This document shows positions 43,507 through 53,178 of a stretch of DNA of 64,000 nt, one piece after another. The DNA is from Aquisalinus flavus (lineage in GTDB: Bacteria; Pseudomonadota; Alphaproteobacteria; Caulobacterales; Parvularculaceae): assembly GCF_022559625.1 (NCBI RefSeq), contig NZ_CP042288.1:706409-770408 (forward strand). Reading direction: 5' to 3'. How positions within the stretch are numbered: position 1 is the first letter of the stretch; every line of letters starts with the position of its first letter. The position numbers were made by a program, and so were the translations under genes. The notes under the pieces were generated by a model. That model did not search any database, was not told where the DNA came from, and was given only the letters and a program-made list of their open reading frames with translations.

Positions 43507-45372
43507 ATGTCACTTACCGGTTTGGATCTCGTCATTATCATCGGTTATCTCGGACTGACCGTTGCAATCGGTATGTATATGTCCGGCCAGGCGTCGAAGA
43601 GCCTCAAAGGCTATGCGCTCGGCTCGAACAAGCTGCCCTGGTATGCGCTCGGCCTGTCCAACGCCTCCGGCATGTTCGACATATCCGGCACGATGTGGCT
43701 GGTATATCTGCTCTTTATCTATGGCCTGCAGAGCGTCTATATCCCGTGGCTGTGGCCGACCTTCAACCAGGTCTTCCTGATGATCTTCCTGTCGCTCTGG
43801 CTGCGCCGTTCCGGCGTCATGACCGGGGCGGAATGGATCGAATTCCGCTTCGGCAAGGGTGTTGGCTCGACCATGTCGCATCTCGTTGTCGTCGTCTTCG
43901 CGCTCGTTCTGGTGCTTGGCTACCTTGCCTACGGTTTTGTCGGGATCGGTAAGTTCGGTGCTGCCTTCATGCCGTGGCAGCTGTCACCCGATGCGCATCT
44001 GAACGAGATCTATTATGGCCTGATCGTCGTCGGCCTGACATCGCTTTACGTCATCAAGGGCGGCATGTTTTCGGTGGTGATTACCGAGGTCATGCAATAT
44101 CTCGTCATGACCGTCGCCTCGATCGCGGTCGGCATCATCGCGATCCAGCAGGTCAGTCCGGAGCTTCTGGACAGCCTGACCCCTGATGGCTGGGCCGGCA
44201 TCTTCCCCGGCTGGCGCCTCGATCTCGACTGGGGCGAGATCCTGCCATCGGCCAATTCCAAGATCGCCGATGACGGCTACGAACTGTTCCAGATCTTCCT
44301 TATGCTGGTCCTGTTCAAGGGTCTGCTGCAGAGCTTTGCCGGCCCGGCGCCGAATTATGACATGCAGCGCATCCTGTCCACGCGCACGCCGAAGGAAGCG
44401 GCGATGATGAGCGGTCTTGTCACCATCGTCCTCGCTCCGGTACGCTACATGCTGATCGCCGGTCTCGCCGTGCTTGCCATCGGCTTCTACATGACACAGC
44501 TGAACGCAATGGGTGGGGATGTCGACTTCGAACTGATCCTGCCATTCGTGTTGTCGAATTTCATCCCGGCCGGACTGCTCGGCCTGCTGATTGCCGGTCT
44601 CCTTGCCGCGTTCATGTCGTCCTTCGCAGCAACCACGAATGCCGCCCCGGCCTATGTCGTCAACGATATCTACAAGCGCTATATCAATCCGAACGCGTCG
44701 GAAAAGACTTTGGTCTGGATGAGTTATGCCGTTGCTGCGCTGTTCATCATCATCGGCACTGCGTTCGGCCTGTATGCAACCGATATCAACTTCCTGCTGC
44801 AATGGATCGTCTCGGCGCTCTATGGCGGCTACACGGCCTCCAACGTGCTCAAATGGTATTGGTGGCGGTTCAACGGGCAGGGTTATTTCTGGGGCATGGT
44901 CGCCGGTCTGATCTTTGCGATCCCGATGGCGTTCATGGACCTCAACGCGCTTCACGCTTTCCCGCTGATGCTGGCTGTCTGTATCGCTGCGGCCATCGCC
45001 GGCACGCTGCTGACCCCGCCGACCGACATGGAAACGCTCGAGAAATTCTACATCAAGACGCGCCCCTGGGGTTTCTGGGACCCGGTCCAGCAATCGCTTG
45101 TCGAGAAGGGGCAGGGCGTGCCCAAGAACCCGGATTTCTGGCGCGACATGATGAATATCGGTATCGGTCTGGTCTGGCATACCAGCCTGACCGCCGCGCC
45201 GATCTTCATGGTCATTCAGCACTGGACCGAGATGACCATCGCCATCGTCATCGCTGTCATTACCACGGCGGTGCTGAAATCGACCTGGTATGACAATCTG
45301 AAAGACTATGCCGAGGGAACGCCCCCGGAAAAGATCGAGGCAGAGATCGAAAAGGAAGGATACGCGAAATGA
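43507..45372 (+). CDS. SSS-family sodium:sugar symporter
   Basis: A 621-residue sodium/solute symporter with about 13-14 membrane helices. Family features are NASGMFDISGTMWLVY near TM2, MTGAEWIEFRFG, APNYDMQRILSTRTPKEA and the helix GLLGLLIAGLLAAFMSSFAATTNAAPAYV. SSS members take up sugars with Na+, fitting a marine host. Because it is overlapped by a mannanase gene and sits with the phosphorylase and epimerase, mannobiose or mannosyl-oligosaccharide is the probable substrate. No TonB-dependent receptor is present in the locus. Confidence 0.95.
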   Translation: MSLTGLDLVIIIGYLGLTVAIGMYMSGQASKSLKGYALGSNKLPWYALGLSNASGMFDISGTMWLVYLLFIYGLQSVYIPWLWPTFNQVFLMIFLSLWLRRSGVMTGAEWIEFRFGKGVGSTMSHLVVVVFALVLVLGYLAYGFVGIGKFGAAFMPWQLSPDAHLNEIYYGLIVVGLTSLYVIKGGMFSVVITEVMQYLVMTVASIAVGIIAIQQVSPELLDSLTPDGWAGIFPGWRLDLDWGEILPSANSKIADDGYELFQIFLMLVLFKGLLQSFAGPAPNYDMQRILSTRTPKEAAMMSGLVTIVLAPVRYMLIAGLAVLAIGFYMTQLNAMGGDVDFELILPFVLSNFIPAGLLGLLIAGLLAAFMSSFAATTNAAPAYVVNDIYKRYINPNASEKTLVWMSYAVAALFIIIGTAFGLYATDINFLLQWIVSALYGGYTASNVLKWYWWRFNGQGYFWGMVAGLIFAIPMAFMDLNALHAFPLMLAVCIAAAIAGTLLTPPTDMETLEKFYIKTRPWGFWDPVQQSLVEKGQGVPKNPDFWRDMMNIGIGLVWHTSLTAAPIFMVIQHWTEMTIAIVIAVITTAVLKSTWYDNLKDYAEGTPPEKIEAEIEKEGYAK

Positions 45373-46529
45373 TCAGCCAGCTGACCAGAATTTCCTGTGG
45401 CTTTGCTGCGTTCGGCATGCTCGCGCTTGCCGGATGTGCCGAGCCTGCGAACTCAAGCCAGTCGGATACCGGCAACGCCGATGCCGGAGAGGCGACGCCG
45501 GTCATTGCCGATTACGGCCAGCGCCGGGACGAGGTCCTCGCCCTGCTGGAGGAAGTCGGGGCAGCGGGCAACACGCTGTCCGGCCAGCAGGTCAACGAGT
45601 ATGAAGTCTTCATCCCCTGCGACAGCTTCGATTTCATCGAGGAAATGACTGGCGAGATTCCGGCCGTGCTCGGCCTCGAGCTGATGTTCGCCATGGAGTA
45701 TCAGGGCTATCGCGAATTGATGCTGGCGCATGCGCAGCGCCAGGCCGCCCGGGGCGGGCTCGTTACCTTCACCTGGCATGCCCGCAACCCGATCAAGGTC
45801 TGTCCGCGCGGGGAATATTACGAATGCTCGCAATATGCGATGACGGACGACGAGCTTGACCGCCTCCTCACGCCCGGGACGCGCGAGCACGCGCTGTGGC
45901 TGAAGGACCTCGATGCGACGGCGGAGATCCTGAAGGACTATACCGATCAGGGCATCACGCTGCTGTTCCGGCCGTTCCATGAGATGAATGGCGGCTGGTT
46001 CTGGTGGGGCCAGAAACAGCGCTATACCGATCTGTGGGCGATGACCTATGACCGCATCGCCACCCATCACGGCATCACCAACATGATCTGGGTCTGGGGC
46101 GCGGACAAGGGTGCCGAGGGCGCTGAACAATACTATCCGGGTGACGAAACCGTCGATTTCGTTGGTACGGACTTCTATGCGGCGGGCACGGATGATGCGC
46201 AATTCATGACCGGCTATGGCAATGTCCAGCCGCTGCACGGGAACGGCTTCATCGCGATCACCGAAGTCGGCGTGATGCCGAGTTACGAGATATTCCGGCA
46301 GATCCAGCCGCTCTGGTTCCTGCAATGGGGCGGCTCTTTCATGAACCCTGACTGGGACTATGCCGGCAATTGCGACCGGTGTTCGCCCAAGGGCCATGTG
46401 GAGGACGTCTATTCCTGGCCGGAAGTCCTGAATGTCGAGGAAATGCCAAAGACCGACCGTATGCGCGCGGCGATGGACCCGGTTGCCGCGCAGGAGGCTC
46501 CGAAAGAGTGCCCGCTTAGCCTGCTATGA
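45369..46529 (+). CDS. GH26 endo-beta-1,4-mannanase, lipoprotein
   Basis: The lipoprotein signal (CGFAAFGMLALAGC) anchors this 386-residue hydrolase outside the cytoplasm. GH26 motifs are clear: the acid/base Glu205 in LLFRPFHEMNGGWFWWG and the nucleophile Glu299 in FIAITEVGVMP, with TFTWHARNP upstream. It cuts beta-1,4-mannan into oligosaccharides, or releases mannobiose as some members do. It overlaps the symporter gene by 4 nt, so uptake and hydrolysis are coupled. Several cysteines near the C-terminus (NCDRCSPKG) may form disulfides. Confidence 0.94.
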   Translation: MISQLTRISCGFAAFGMLALAGCAEPANSSQSDTGNADAGEATPVIADYGQRRDEVLALLEEVGAAGNTLSGQQVNEYEVFIPCDSFDFIEEMTGEIPAVLGLELMFAMEYQGYRELMLAHAQRQAARGGLVTFTWHARNPIKVCPRGEYYECSQYAMTDDELDRLLTPGTREHALWLKDLDATAEILKDYTDQGITLLFRPFHEMNGGWFWWGQKQRYTDLWAMTYDRIATHHGITNMIWVWGADKGAEGAEQYYPGDETVDFVGTDFYAAGTDDAQFMTGYGNVQPLHGNGFIAITEVGVMPSYEIFRQIQPLWFLQWGGSFMNPDWDYAGNCDRCSPKGHVEDVYSWPEVLNVEEMPKTDRMRAAMDPVAAQEAPKECPLSLL

Positions 46530-46564
46530 CGATTTTTATAATTCGTGCCCTGATGGAGTAATTC

Positions 46565-47737
46565 ATGGCCAGACCTGATTTTCACGACCGACTTGCCCGC
46601 CTGAAACGGGAACATGAAGCCCTGATCAACCGACCGAACTATGTCGACGGTCTCGGCAATGGTATCTATGACCGATACATCTATCCGGTCGTCACCGCTG
46701 CCCACGCGCCGATCGAATGGCGCTATGATCTCAATCCGGACACCAATCCCTGGCTGATGGAGCGCATGGGGATCAACGCGGCCTTCAATGCCGGCGCGAT
46801 CAAGTGGAACGGCAAGTACACGATGGTCGTGCGGGTCGAAGGGGATGACCGTAAATCCTTTTTCGCGCTTGCCGACAGCGACAGGCCGACCGAAGGCTTC
46901 CGCTTCCATGATTATCCGGTCCGACTGCCGCAGACCGATGAACCAGACACCAATGTCTATGACATGCGCCTGACGCAGCACGAAGACGGCTATATTTACG
47001 GCCTGTTCTGTACTGAGCGGAAGGACCAGGACAACCCCGATACCTCCGCCGCTGTCGCCAATTGCGGCATCGTGCGCACCAGGGATCTGGAAAGCTGGGA
47101 ACGGCTGCCTGACCTGACGTCGCGTTCGGGCCAGCAGCGCAATGTCGTGTTGCATCCTGCGTTCGTGGACGGGAAATATGGTCTTTATACGCGCCCGCAG
47201 GATGGCTTCATTTCCGTCGGGTCGGGCGGTGGTATTGGCTGGGGGCTGACCGAGAGCATGGAAAACCCGGTCATCGAAAAGGAACAGATCGTCGATGGCA
47301 AGGTCTATCATACGATCAAGGAGGTCAAGAACGGGCAGGGACCGGCGCCGATCAGGACGGGCGATGGCTGGCTGCATCTCGCCCATGGGGTGCGCAACAC
47401 GGCGGCGGGGCTGCGCTATGTCGCTTATCTGTTCATGACGGAGCTGGAGCGGCCATGGGTGAAGACCTACCAGCCCGCCGGTCACCTGATCGAGCCGCAG
47501 GGCGAGGAGCGCGTCGGCGACGTCTCCAACGTCATTTTCGCCAATGGCTGGATCGCGGACGATGACGGGTCGGTCTATATCTATTACGCCTCGTCCGACA
47601 CGCGCATGCATGTTGCGCGCACGTCTGTTGATCAGCTGGTCGACTATGCCAGGAATACCCCCGCCGACCCGCTTTTTTCGCATCTGTCGGTCGAGCAGCG
47701 TTGCGAGCTGATCAAGCGCAACAGGGATCTTGTCTAG
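46565..47737 (+). CDS. GH130 4-O-beta-D-mannosyl-D-glucose phosphorylase
   Basis: A cytoplasmic 390-residue phosphorylase that converts Man-beta-1,4-Glc plus phosphate into mannose-1-phosphate and glucose. The N-terminal helix ([17 protein letters not shown]) and [18 protein letters not shown] are typical of the GH130_1 group. The five-bladed propeller motifs include [21 protein letters not shown] and [18 protein letters not shown] with the catalytic Asp. [16 protein letters not shown] follows. No signal peptide. It is followed after 5 nt by the cellobiose 2-epimerase gene, its usual partner. GGAG precedes the ATG. Confidence 0.94.
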   Translation: MARPDFHDRLARLKREHEALINRPNYVDGLGNGIYDRYIYPVVTAAHAPIEWRYDLNPDTNPWLMERMGINAAFNAGAIKWNGKYTMVVRVEGDDRKSFFALADSDRPTEGFRFHDYPVRLPQTDEPDTNVYDMRLTQHEDGYIYGLFCTERKDQDNPDTSAAVANCGIVRTRDLESWERLPDLTSRSGQQRNVVLHPAFVDGKYGLYTRPQDGFISVGSGGGIGWGLTESMENPVIEKEQIVDGKVYHTIKEVKNGQGPAPIRTGDGWLHLAHGVRNTAAGLRYVAYLFMTELERPWVKTYQPAGHLIEPQGEERVGDVSNVIFANGWIADDDGSVYIYYASSDTRMHVARTSVDQLVDYARNTPADPLFSHLSVEQRCELIKRNRDLV

Positions 47738-47742
47738 GCACC

Positions 47743-48954
47743 ATGGATCGCACACTGATCACCTTGCGCGATGAGTTCAGGGCCGAGCTGGAGCGGATTG
47801 CCAGGTGGTGGGTGGCCCATGCGCCGGACGAGGTAAACGGTGGCTTCCATGGCCAGATCAACATGGACACCATGCCCGAACCGGGCGCGGAAAAGGGGTG
47901 CGTTCTCAATGCCCGCATCCTGTGGGCATTCTCTGAACTTGCCGCGTTCGACGACAGGGCTGACTACCGGGCCATGGCCGATCGCGCCTATGAGAGCTTC
48001 ACACGCTCGTTTCTCGATCCGGTTCATGGCGGGGCATGGTGGTCACTGAATGCCGATGGCACGCCGGCAGACCGGCGCAAGCAGACCTATGCCCAGGGGT
48101 TCGGCATTTATGGACTGTGTGCCTATTACCACCTGACCGGCAGCCGGGATGCCCTCGAGCAGGCCCTGGAATTGGCGCGATTGCTCGAAGAGCGGACATA
48201 TGACGCCGACAAGGGCGGTTATATCGAAGCCTTTGCCGAGGACTGGTCGCCGACCGGGGATGTGCGCCTGTCGGAGCGCGACCTGCAGGCGACGAAGACG
48301 ATGAATACGCATCTGCATATTCTCGAGCCCTATACCGTGCTGTATCGCGTTCACCCGAATGATCACTCCCGCGAGCTGTTGCGCAAGAACATTATCCTGC
48401 TGACGGAGAAATTCATCGCGCCGCGCGGCACCCATCAGCGGCTGTTCTTCGACGGCGACTGGAAAAGCCTCAGCGACGAGGTCTCCTTCGGGCACGACAT
48501 CGAGGCATCATGGCTGCTGCACGAAGCGCTGGAGGTGCTGGACGACCCGGAAATGACAGCGCTCTACCTGCCGCATGTGCGCCAGCTCGCTGAAGCCAGC
48601 CTGAGGGAGAGCCTGAACGCCTTCGGCGAGGGTATCTGCGAATTGGGCCATGATGGCCCGGAGCGTATCTATGAATGGTGGTGTCAGGCCGAGGCGCTGG
48701 TCGGTTTTCTCAATGCCTGGCAATTGACCGGCGAAACACGTTATCTCAGGGCGGTGACGGAAGTCTGGCAGTTCATCAAGTCCGATGTTCTCGACACGGA
48801 GAACGGCGACTGGCATGCCTATGCCGGCGATGTGCCCGACTACAGCAATCTCGGCTACAAGGCCGGGTTCTGGAAGGGGCCTTACCATAATTGCCGCGCC
48901 ATGATGGAGTGCATCCGCCGTCTCAACGCGATGACAGGAGACCGAGAATGCTGA
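47743..48954 (+). CDS. Cellobiose 2-epimerase
   Basis: The enzyme (403 aa) converts mannobiose to mannosyl-glucose (and cellobiose to glucosyl-mannose). It belongs to the N-acylglucosamine 2-epimerase superfamily, (alpha/alpha)6 barrel. Signatures are WWVAHAPDEVNGGFHGQI, KGCVLNARILWAFSEL, KQTYAQGFGIYGLCAYY and the catalytic histidine regions KTMNTHLHILEPYTVLY, SFGHDIEASWLL and KGPYHNCRAMME. It lies 5 nt after the GH130 gene and overlaps the next gene by 7 nt. The pairing with GH130 gives the known mannobiose route. Start at 47743 is the first ATG that does not overlap GH130. Confidence 0.94.
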   Translation: MDRTLITLRDEFRAELERIARWWVAHAPDEVNGGFHGQINMDTMPEPGAEKGCVLNARILWAFSELAAFDDRADYRAMADRAYESFTRSFLDPVHGGAWWSLNADGTPADRRKQTYAQGFGIYGLCAYYHLTGSRDALEQALELARLLEERTYDADKGGYIEAFAEDWSPTGDVRLSERDLQATKTMNTHLHILEPYTVLYRVHPNDHSRELLRKNIILLTEKFIAPRGTHQRLFFDGDWKSLSDEVSFGHDIEASWLLHEALEVLDDPEMTALYLPHVRQLAEASLRESLNAFGEGICELGHDGPERIYEWWCQAEALVGFLNAWQLTGETRYLRAVTEVWQFIKSDVLDTENGDWHAYAGDVPDYSNLGYKAGFWKGPYHNCRAMMECIRRLNAMTGDREC

Positions 48955-49817
48955 AACCAAGGAAGAATTCCTTCGCCTTCGGTACGTGGCGCTTTTCCAC
49001 GGCCACCTATGACGATCTCGCCGAATGCCTGTCGATCTGCAAGGAGCATGGCATCACCCATATCGACACAGCCGATGTCTATGGCGGGGAGGAGGGGTTC
49101 GGCACGGTCGAGACCCTGCTCGGCCGCTTGCGCGCCGAAGCACCGGAGCTTTTCGAGGGAACGACGCTGGCGACGAAGATCGGCATCGAGTTCGGCAGCC
49201 CGTATAATCAGAGCCCGTCTTATCTGCGCGATGCCATGCGCGCCAGCCTCGACCGGCTGCAGATGGACAAGGTCGACCTGATCTATGTTCATCGCCCCGA
49301 CAATCTCGCTCATCCGGCTGACGTCGCCGAGGTTCTGGACCGGTTCATTCTTGACGGCTTTGCCGAGAGCGTGGCCGTGTCCAACTTCACGCCGTGGCAG
49401 GTGACGGCGCTGCGCGTTTATCTGCAGACTGAGATTTACGCCCATCAGATCGAGTTTTCGCCCTTTTATGTCGCGCCCGTGTTTGAGGGGCTGCTGGACG
49501 ATGCCATGGCCCACCGCACGCGGATCGCGGCGTGGTCGCCGCTTGGCGGCGGGCAGCTGTTTGGTGACAAGAACAACATGACAGCAGGCGTCTTGCGGGT
49601 TCGCGAAGTGATGGACGCGCTTGCAAAGGCCCACAACGCCACCCTTGCAGACATCGCCTATGCTTTCGTGCGCAAGCATCCTGCGGGGGCCGTGCCGATC
49701 ATTGGCACGACAAAACCGGCCCGCCTGCGCGAGACGCTGGACGCTGCGCCCGTCAAGCTCGAGCGCAAAGAATGGTACCGCCTGCTGGAGGCCGGCCTTG
49801 GCCGCAAACTGCCCTGA
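48948..49817 (+). CDS. Aldo/keto reductase
   Basis: A 289-residue NAD(P)H-dependent oxidoreductase. The AKR tetrad is visible: Asp and Tyr in HIDTADVYGG, Lys in ATKIGIEFG and His in LIYVHRPDN. WSPLGGGQLF and VPIIGTTKPARLRETL are the cofactor-binding blocks. The subgroup resembles YdhF-like reductases. Its substrate is unclear; in a mannan operon it might reduce a sugar or aldehyde by-product. It overlaps the epimerase gene by 7 nt (ATGCTGA), and AGGAG precedes the start. No signal peptide. Confidence 0.9.
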   Translation: MLKPRKNSFAFGTWRFSTATYDDLAECLSICKEHGITHIDTADVYGGEEGFGTVETLLGRLRAEAPELFEGTTLATKIGIEFGSPYNQSPSYLRDAMRASLDRLQMDKVDLIYVHRPDNLAHPADVAEVLDRFILDGFAESVAVSNFTPWQVTALRVYLQTEIYAHQIEFSPFYVAPVFEGLLDDAMAHRTRIAAWSPLGGGQLFGDKNNMTAGVLRVREVMDALAKAHNATLADIAYAFVRKHPAGAVPIIGTTKPARLRETLDAAPVKLERKEWYRLLEAGLGRKLP

Positions 49818-49839
49818 TCATTCTGTAGAGGGAGAACCG

Positions 49840-51264
49840 ATGATGATCGTGAATAAACTCGCCCGGCCATTCGCCATCCTGGCCGCAGCCGGCCTGATGG
49901 CGTGCTCCGAACCTGCGCAGCCGGAAACCAATGCCGGCACGCCTGCGATCACGGCGGGGTCCGGCGCCCCCGTCGATCCGGAGCGCGGCGGCATGGCCGA
50001 AACACTCGAGGAAAGTGCCTTCGTCGCTGTCGACGGCATGCGGTTCACCCTCGAGGGCGAGGACTATGCCTATGTTGGAGCGAACATGTGGTACGGGGCT
50101 TATCTCGGTGCCGATACCGACTATGGCGACCGCGATCGCCTGATCCGCGAACTGGATTTCCTCAAGGCCAACGGCGTCACCAATCTGCGTGTGCTCGGCT
50201 CTTCCGAACTGTCACCGCTCGACAATTCCGTGCGCCCCACATTCCGCGACGAGACCGGCGCCTATAATGAGGAACTGCTGATCGGTCTTGATTTCCTGCT
50301 CGCCGAAATGGGCAAACGCGAGATGAAGGCGGTGATCTATCTCAACAATTTCTGGGAATGGTCCGGCGGCATGGTCACCTATCTTTACTGGACCAATGGC
50401 GGCGAGTTCATCAATCTCGGCGACCCGGCTCATCCATGGCCGGCTTTTGCCGTCTTCTCGGCCGGATTTTACCGGTCCGAGGCCGCGAACGAGCTCTATC
50501 GCGACTACATCGACACGCTGGTGACGCGCACAAACACCATAACCGGCATTCTCTACACCGATGACAGCGCAATCATGGCCTGGCAGCTGGCGAACGAACC
50601 CCGCTCCGGTGGCGGCACGCCGGAAGAAGAGCAGTATTTGCCGGACTTCTTTGCATGGATCGACGACACGGCGGGCTATATCAAGTCCCTCGATCCGAAC
50701 CATCTCGTCTCCTCGGGCAATGAAGGCTCCATGGGGTGCGGCGGCAGCATGGGCTGCTTCATCGAGGCCCATGACACTGATAATATCGATTATCTCACCT
50801 TCCACATGTGGCCCAAGAACTGGGGATGGATGGATGCGACGGACATGGAAGGCACGTGGGACCGCACCGCGACCAGCGCCATGGACTATATCGAGACGCA
50901 TATCGATGTCGCGCGGGAGATGGACCGTCCGCTGGTGCTGGAGGAGTTCGGCTTTGACCGTGACGGTGGCAGTTTCGACAAGGCAGCCGGCACGGAATAT
51001 CGCGACCGCTTCTATACCATGGTGTTCGACCGCATCGAGGAAAGCGTTGCGGGTGGCGGCCCGCTCGTCGGGTCCAATTTCTGGTCATGGGGCGGCTATG
51101 GCGAGGCGGCCCATGACGATTACCTCTGGCAGAATGGCGACAAGAGCTATACCGGCGATCCGCCGCAGGAGCAGCAGGGCCTCAATTCGATATTCGCTGG
51201 CGATGACACGACAATCACTGTGTTGTCCGGGCATGCAGAGACCCTTGAACGCCTGACCGAATAA
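49840..51264 (+). CDS. GH5 (subfamily 7-like) endo-beta-mannanase, lipoprotein
   Basis: A second surface or periplasmic mannanase (474 aa). The lipoprotein signal (FAILAAAGLMAC) is followed by a short linker and the GH5 barrel: YVGANMWYGAYLG, NLRVLGSSE, AVIYLNNFWEWSGGM, the acid/base Glu253 in WQLANEPRSGGG, and the nucleophile region LVLEEFGFDRDG (Glu368/369). FHMWPKNWGW and NFWSWGGYG are typical of subfamily 7. The start at 49840 has AGAGGGAG upstream. It is the last hydrolase in the operon, followed after 76 bp by the ROK regulator. Confidence 0.93.
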   Translation: MMIVNKLARPFAILAAAGLMACSEPAQPETNAGTPAITAGSGAPVDPERGGMAETLEESAFVAVDGMRFTLEGEDYAYVGANMWYGAYLGADTDYGDRDRLIRELDFLKANGVTNLRVLGSSELSPLDNSVRPTFRDETGAYNEELLIGLDFLLAEMGKREMKAVIYLNNFWEWSGGMVTYLYWTNGGEFINLGDPAHPWPAFAVFSAGFYRSEAANELYRDYIDTLVTRTNTITGILYTDDSAIMAWQLANEPRSGGGTPEEEQYLPDFFAWIDDTAGYIKSLDPNHLVSSGNEGSMGCGGSMGCFIEAHDTDNIDYLTFHMWPKNWGWMDATDMEGTWDRTATSAMDYIETHIDVAREMDRPLVLEEFGFDRDGGSFDKAAGTEYRDRFYTMVFDRIEESVAGGGPLVGSNFWSWGGYGEAAHDDYLWQNGDKSYTGDPPQEQQGLNSIFAGDDTTITVLSGHAETLERLTE

Positions 51265-51340
51265 CCAGCGGATTGGTGCTTTGCCTTCGCGGCCATGCGG
51301 ATTATGCTGACCCGACGAATAATACGGGGTTGGATTCTTC

Positions 51341-52576
51341 ATGGTCGATGTATCGGACAGTACCGATATAGAGGATGGCGAGCGTAAGCTGAGTGGTGCT
51401 GGCCTTGCCGGGACCAATCTCGAGCGCGCTGGCGGCTATAACCAGCGCGTCACCCTTCAGGCCATAAGGATTAATGGACCCGTGACCCGCTCCGAGCTTG
51501 TCGAGTTGACCGGGCTCACGGGGCCGGCGATTGCGAACATCACAAGGCGACTGCTCGATACCGGGCTGATCGAGAATATCGGTCGGGTGCAGGGGGCCCG
51601 TGGCCAGCCGGCGATGCGGTTCGCGATAAACCCCGATGGCCGCTTCGCCATCGGCCTGAATATCGACCGCGACTATGTCACCATGGTTGCCGTCGATTTT
51701 TACGGCCGGATCAAGGCGCGGGCGACGACCAACCGCAAATTTGCGATGCCCGACGAGGTCGGTGCCTTTTTCAGGGACAATCTCGAGCTCTTCTTCATCC
51801 GCGACGGGATCCCCCGCAGCAAGGTCATGGGCGTCGGCATCGCCGTCCCGGATGATCTTGGTACGATCGAATCGAACGATCGTCCGCCAGCCTATGAGGC
51901 CTGGGCAGGATACGACCTGAGGGAGATGATCCATGCCGTCGCCGACTATCCCGTGTTTATCGAAAACGACGCGGCGGCGGCGGCTATCGGTGAACTGCAG
52001 TTCGGCCATGGATTGCAGTCGTCCAATTTCCTCTATCTTCTCGTCACGTCAGGCCTCGGCGCAGGCCTTGTCGTCGAGGGCAGCTATTTCCGGGGCGCGC
52101 ACGGGCGAAGCGGAGAACTGGGTTTCCTGCCGGTTTCCTCACCCCTGACAAAGGCAAAAACCCTGTCGGAGGTCGTCTCCGTTGCCGGGCTCAAAAGCCA
52201 CATGGCCAGCCGCAGTCATCCGCTGGCGCGATTGGCAGACGTGGAAGGCTTGCAAGGCGCGGCGAAGACAGCCTGCGACGAATGGCTTTCGCTGGCGGTC
52301 GAGGCGTTGACCGGACCGATCATCTCCACGGTCTACCTGATGGATCCCGATGCGGTTTACATCGGCGGTCGCCTGCCCCGGTCCCTGATCGACAGGATGG
52401 TCGCCAGCCTCAACGACGCCATTGCCGCACGAGGCGTGAAAATACCGCCATCGTTCCGTGTCGCGAGTGCGGCGCTGTCGGCCGACGCGCCGGCCGTGGG
52501 TGCGGCGATCATGCCGTTCTCGGATATGCTGCTGCCGAACCGCGCCTCCCTGATGAAGGCGGTTGCGGCTGATTAG
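51341..52576 (+). CDS. ROK-family transcriptional repressor
   Basis: Of 411 residues. The N-terminal winged helix (GPVTRSELVELTGLTGPAIA, then ITRRLLDTGLIENIG) binds DNA, and the ROK sugar-binding domain follows (FAIGLNIDRDYVTMVAVDFYG, VFIENDAAAAAIGEL, SGLGAGLVVEGSYFRGAHGR). The zinc motif C-x-CG found in NagC/Mlc is not present; after SGELGF comes a divergent segment. It is the likely repressor of the mannan operon, released by an imported sugar; its position at the operon end supports that, but the operator is not identified. Confidence 0.92.
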   Translation: MVDVSDSTDIEDGERKLSGAGLAGTNLERAGGYNQRVTLQAIRINGPVTRSELVELTGLTGPAIANITRRLLDTGLIENIGRVQGARGQPAMRFAINPDGRFAIGLNIDRDYVTMVAVDFYGRIKARATTNRKFAMPDEVGAFFRDNLELFFIRDGIPRSKVMGVGIAVPDDLGTIESNDRPPAYEAWAGYDLREMIHAVADYPVFIENDAAAAAIGELQFGHGLQSSNFLYLLVTSGLGAGLVVEGSYFRGAHGRSGELGFLPVSSPLTKAKTLSEVVSVAGLKSHMASRSHPLARLADVEGLQGAAKTACDEWLSLAVEALTGPIISTVYLMDPDAVYIGGRLPRSLIDRMVASLNDAIAARGVKIPPSFRVASAALSADAPAVGAAIMPFSDMLLPNRASLMKAVAAD

Positions 52577-52641
52577 GTTTGGCAGGGGACTTTCCGGTTC
52601 TGGTCCCTTTACAGCGTCACTGCACGATGGGATGCAAGGTC

Positions 52642-53172
52642 ATGCCCAGATTATTCGTTGCCTTCGGCCTGCCGCAGACGCTTCGTGACAGCCTCGCCCT
52701 GACACGGGGAGGGCTGGAACGGGCCAGATGGGTCGATCCGTCCGATTATCATGTCACGCTGCGCTTCATCGGCGACGTCAATAACGCCGATGCCGACAGG
52801 CTCGCCGGTTCCCTCGAAATGGTCGAAGCGGAAGCATTTACCGCGGGCATGGACGTGTATGGCAGCTTTGGCGGCGACAAGCCGCGAATCGCGTATCTCG
52901 GCGTTTTTCAGGACCCTGCCTTGGTGTCCTTGCAGCAGAAAGTCGAGATCGCGTGCCGCACCGCCGGGTTTGAGGCGGAAGCGCGCAAGTTCACGCCACA
53001 CATCACCATCGCCAGGCTGGGCAAGACAAGGCCAGGCGACCTCGCCGCATGGCTGTCATCGCGCATGCCGCCAGTGCCATCATCCTTCCGCGTGGACAGC
53101 TTCAGCCTCTACAGTGCCCGAACCGGCGGCGGCGGGCCGTATCATCCGGTTGTCGACTATCCGCTCGGTTGA
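52642..53172 (+). CDS. thpR: RNA 2',3'-cyclic phosphodiesterase
   Basis: A 176-residue LigT/2H phosphoesterase with the two HxTx motifs YHVTLRFIGD and PHITIARLG, plus the start MPRLFVAFGLP typical of ThpR. It opens 2',3'-cyclic phosphates at RNA ends, in the cytoplasm. The start at 52642 matches the family N-terminus; the frame extends upstream to 52579. It follows the ROK gene by 65 bp and is convergent with the next gene. No link to mannan use is expected. Confidence 0.94.
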   Translation: MPRLFVAFGLPQTLRDSLALTRGGLERARWVDPSDYHVTLRFIGDVNNADADRLAGSLEMVEAEAFTAGMDVYGSFGGDKPRIAYLGVFQDPALVSLQQKVEIACRTAGFEAEARKFTPHITIARLGKTRPGDLAAWLSSRMPPVPSSFRVDSFSLYSARTGGGGPYHPVVDYPLG

Positions 53173-53178
53173 GCGGGA

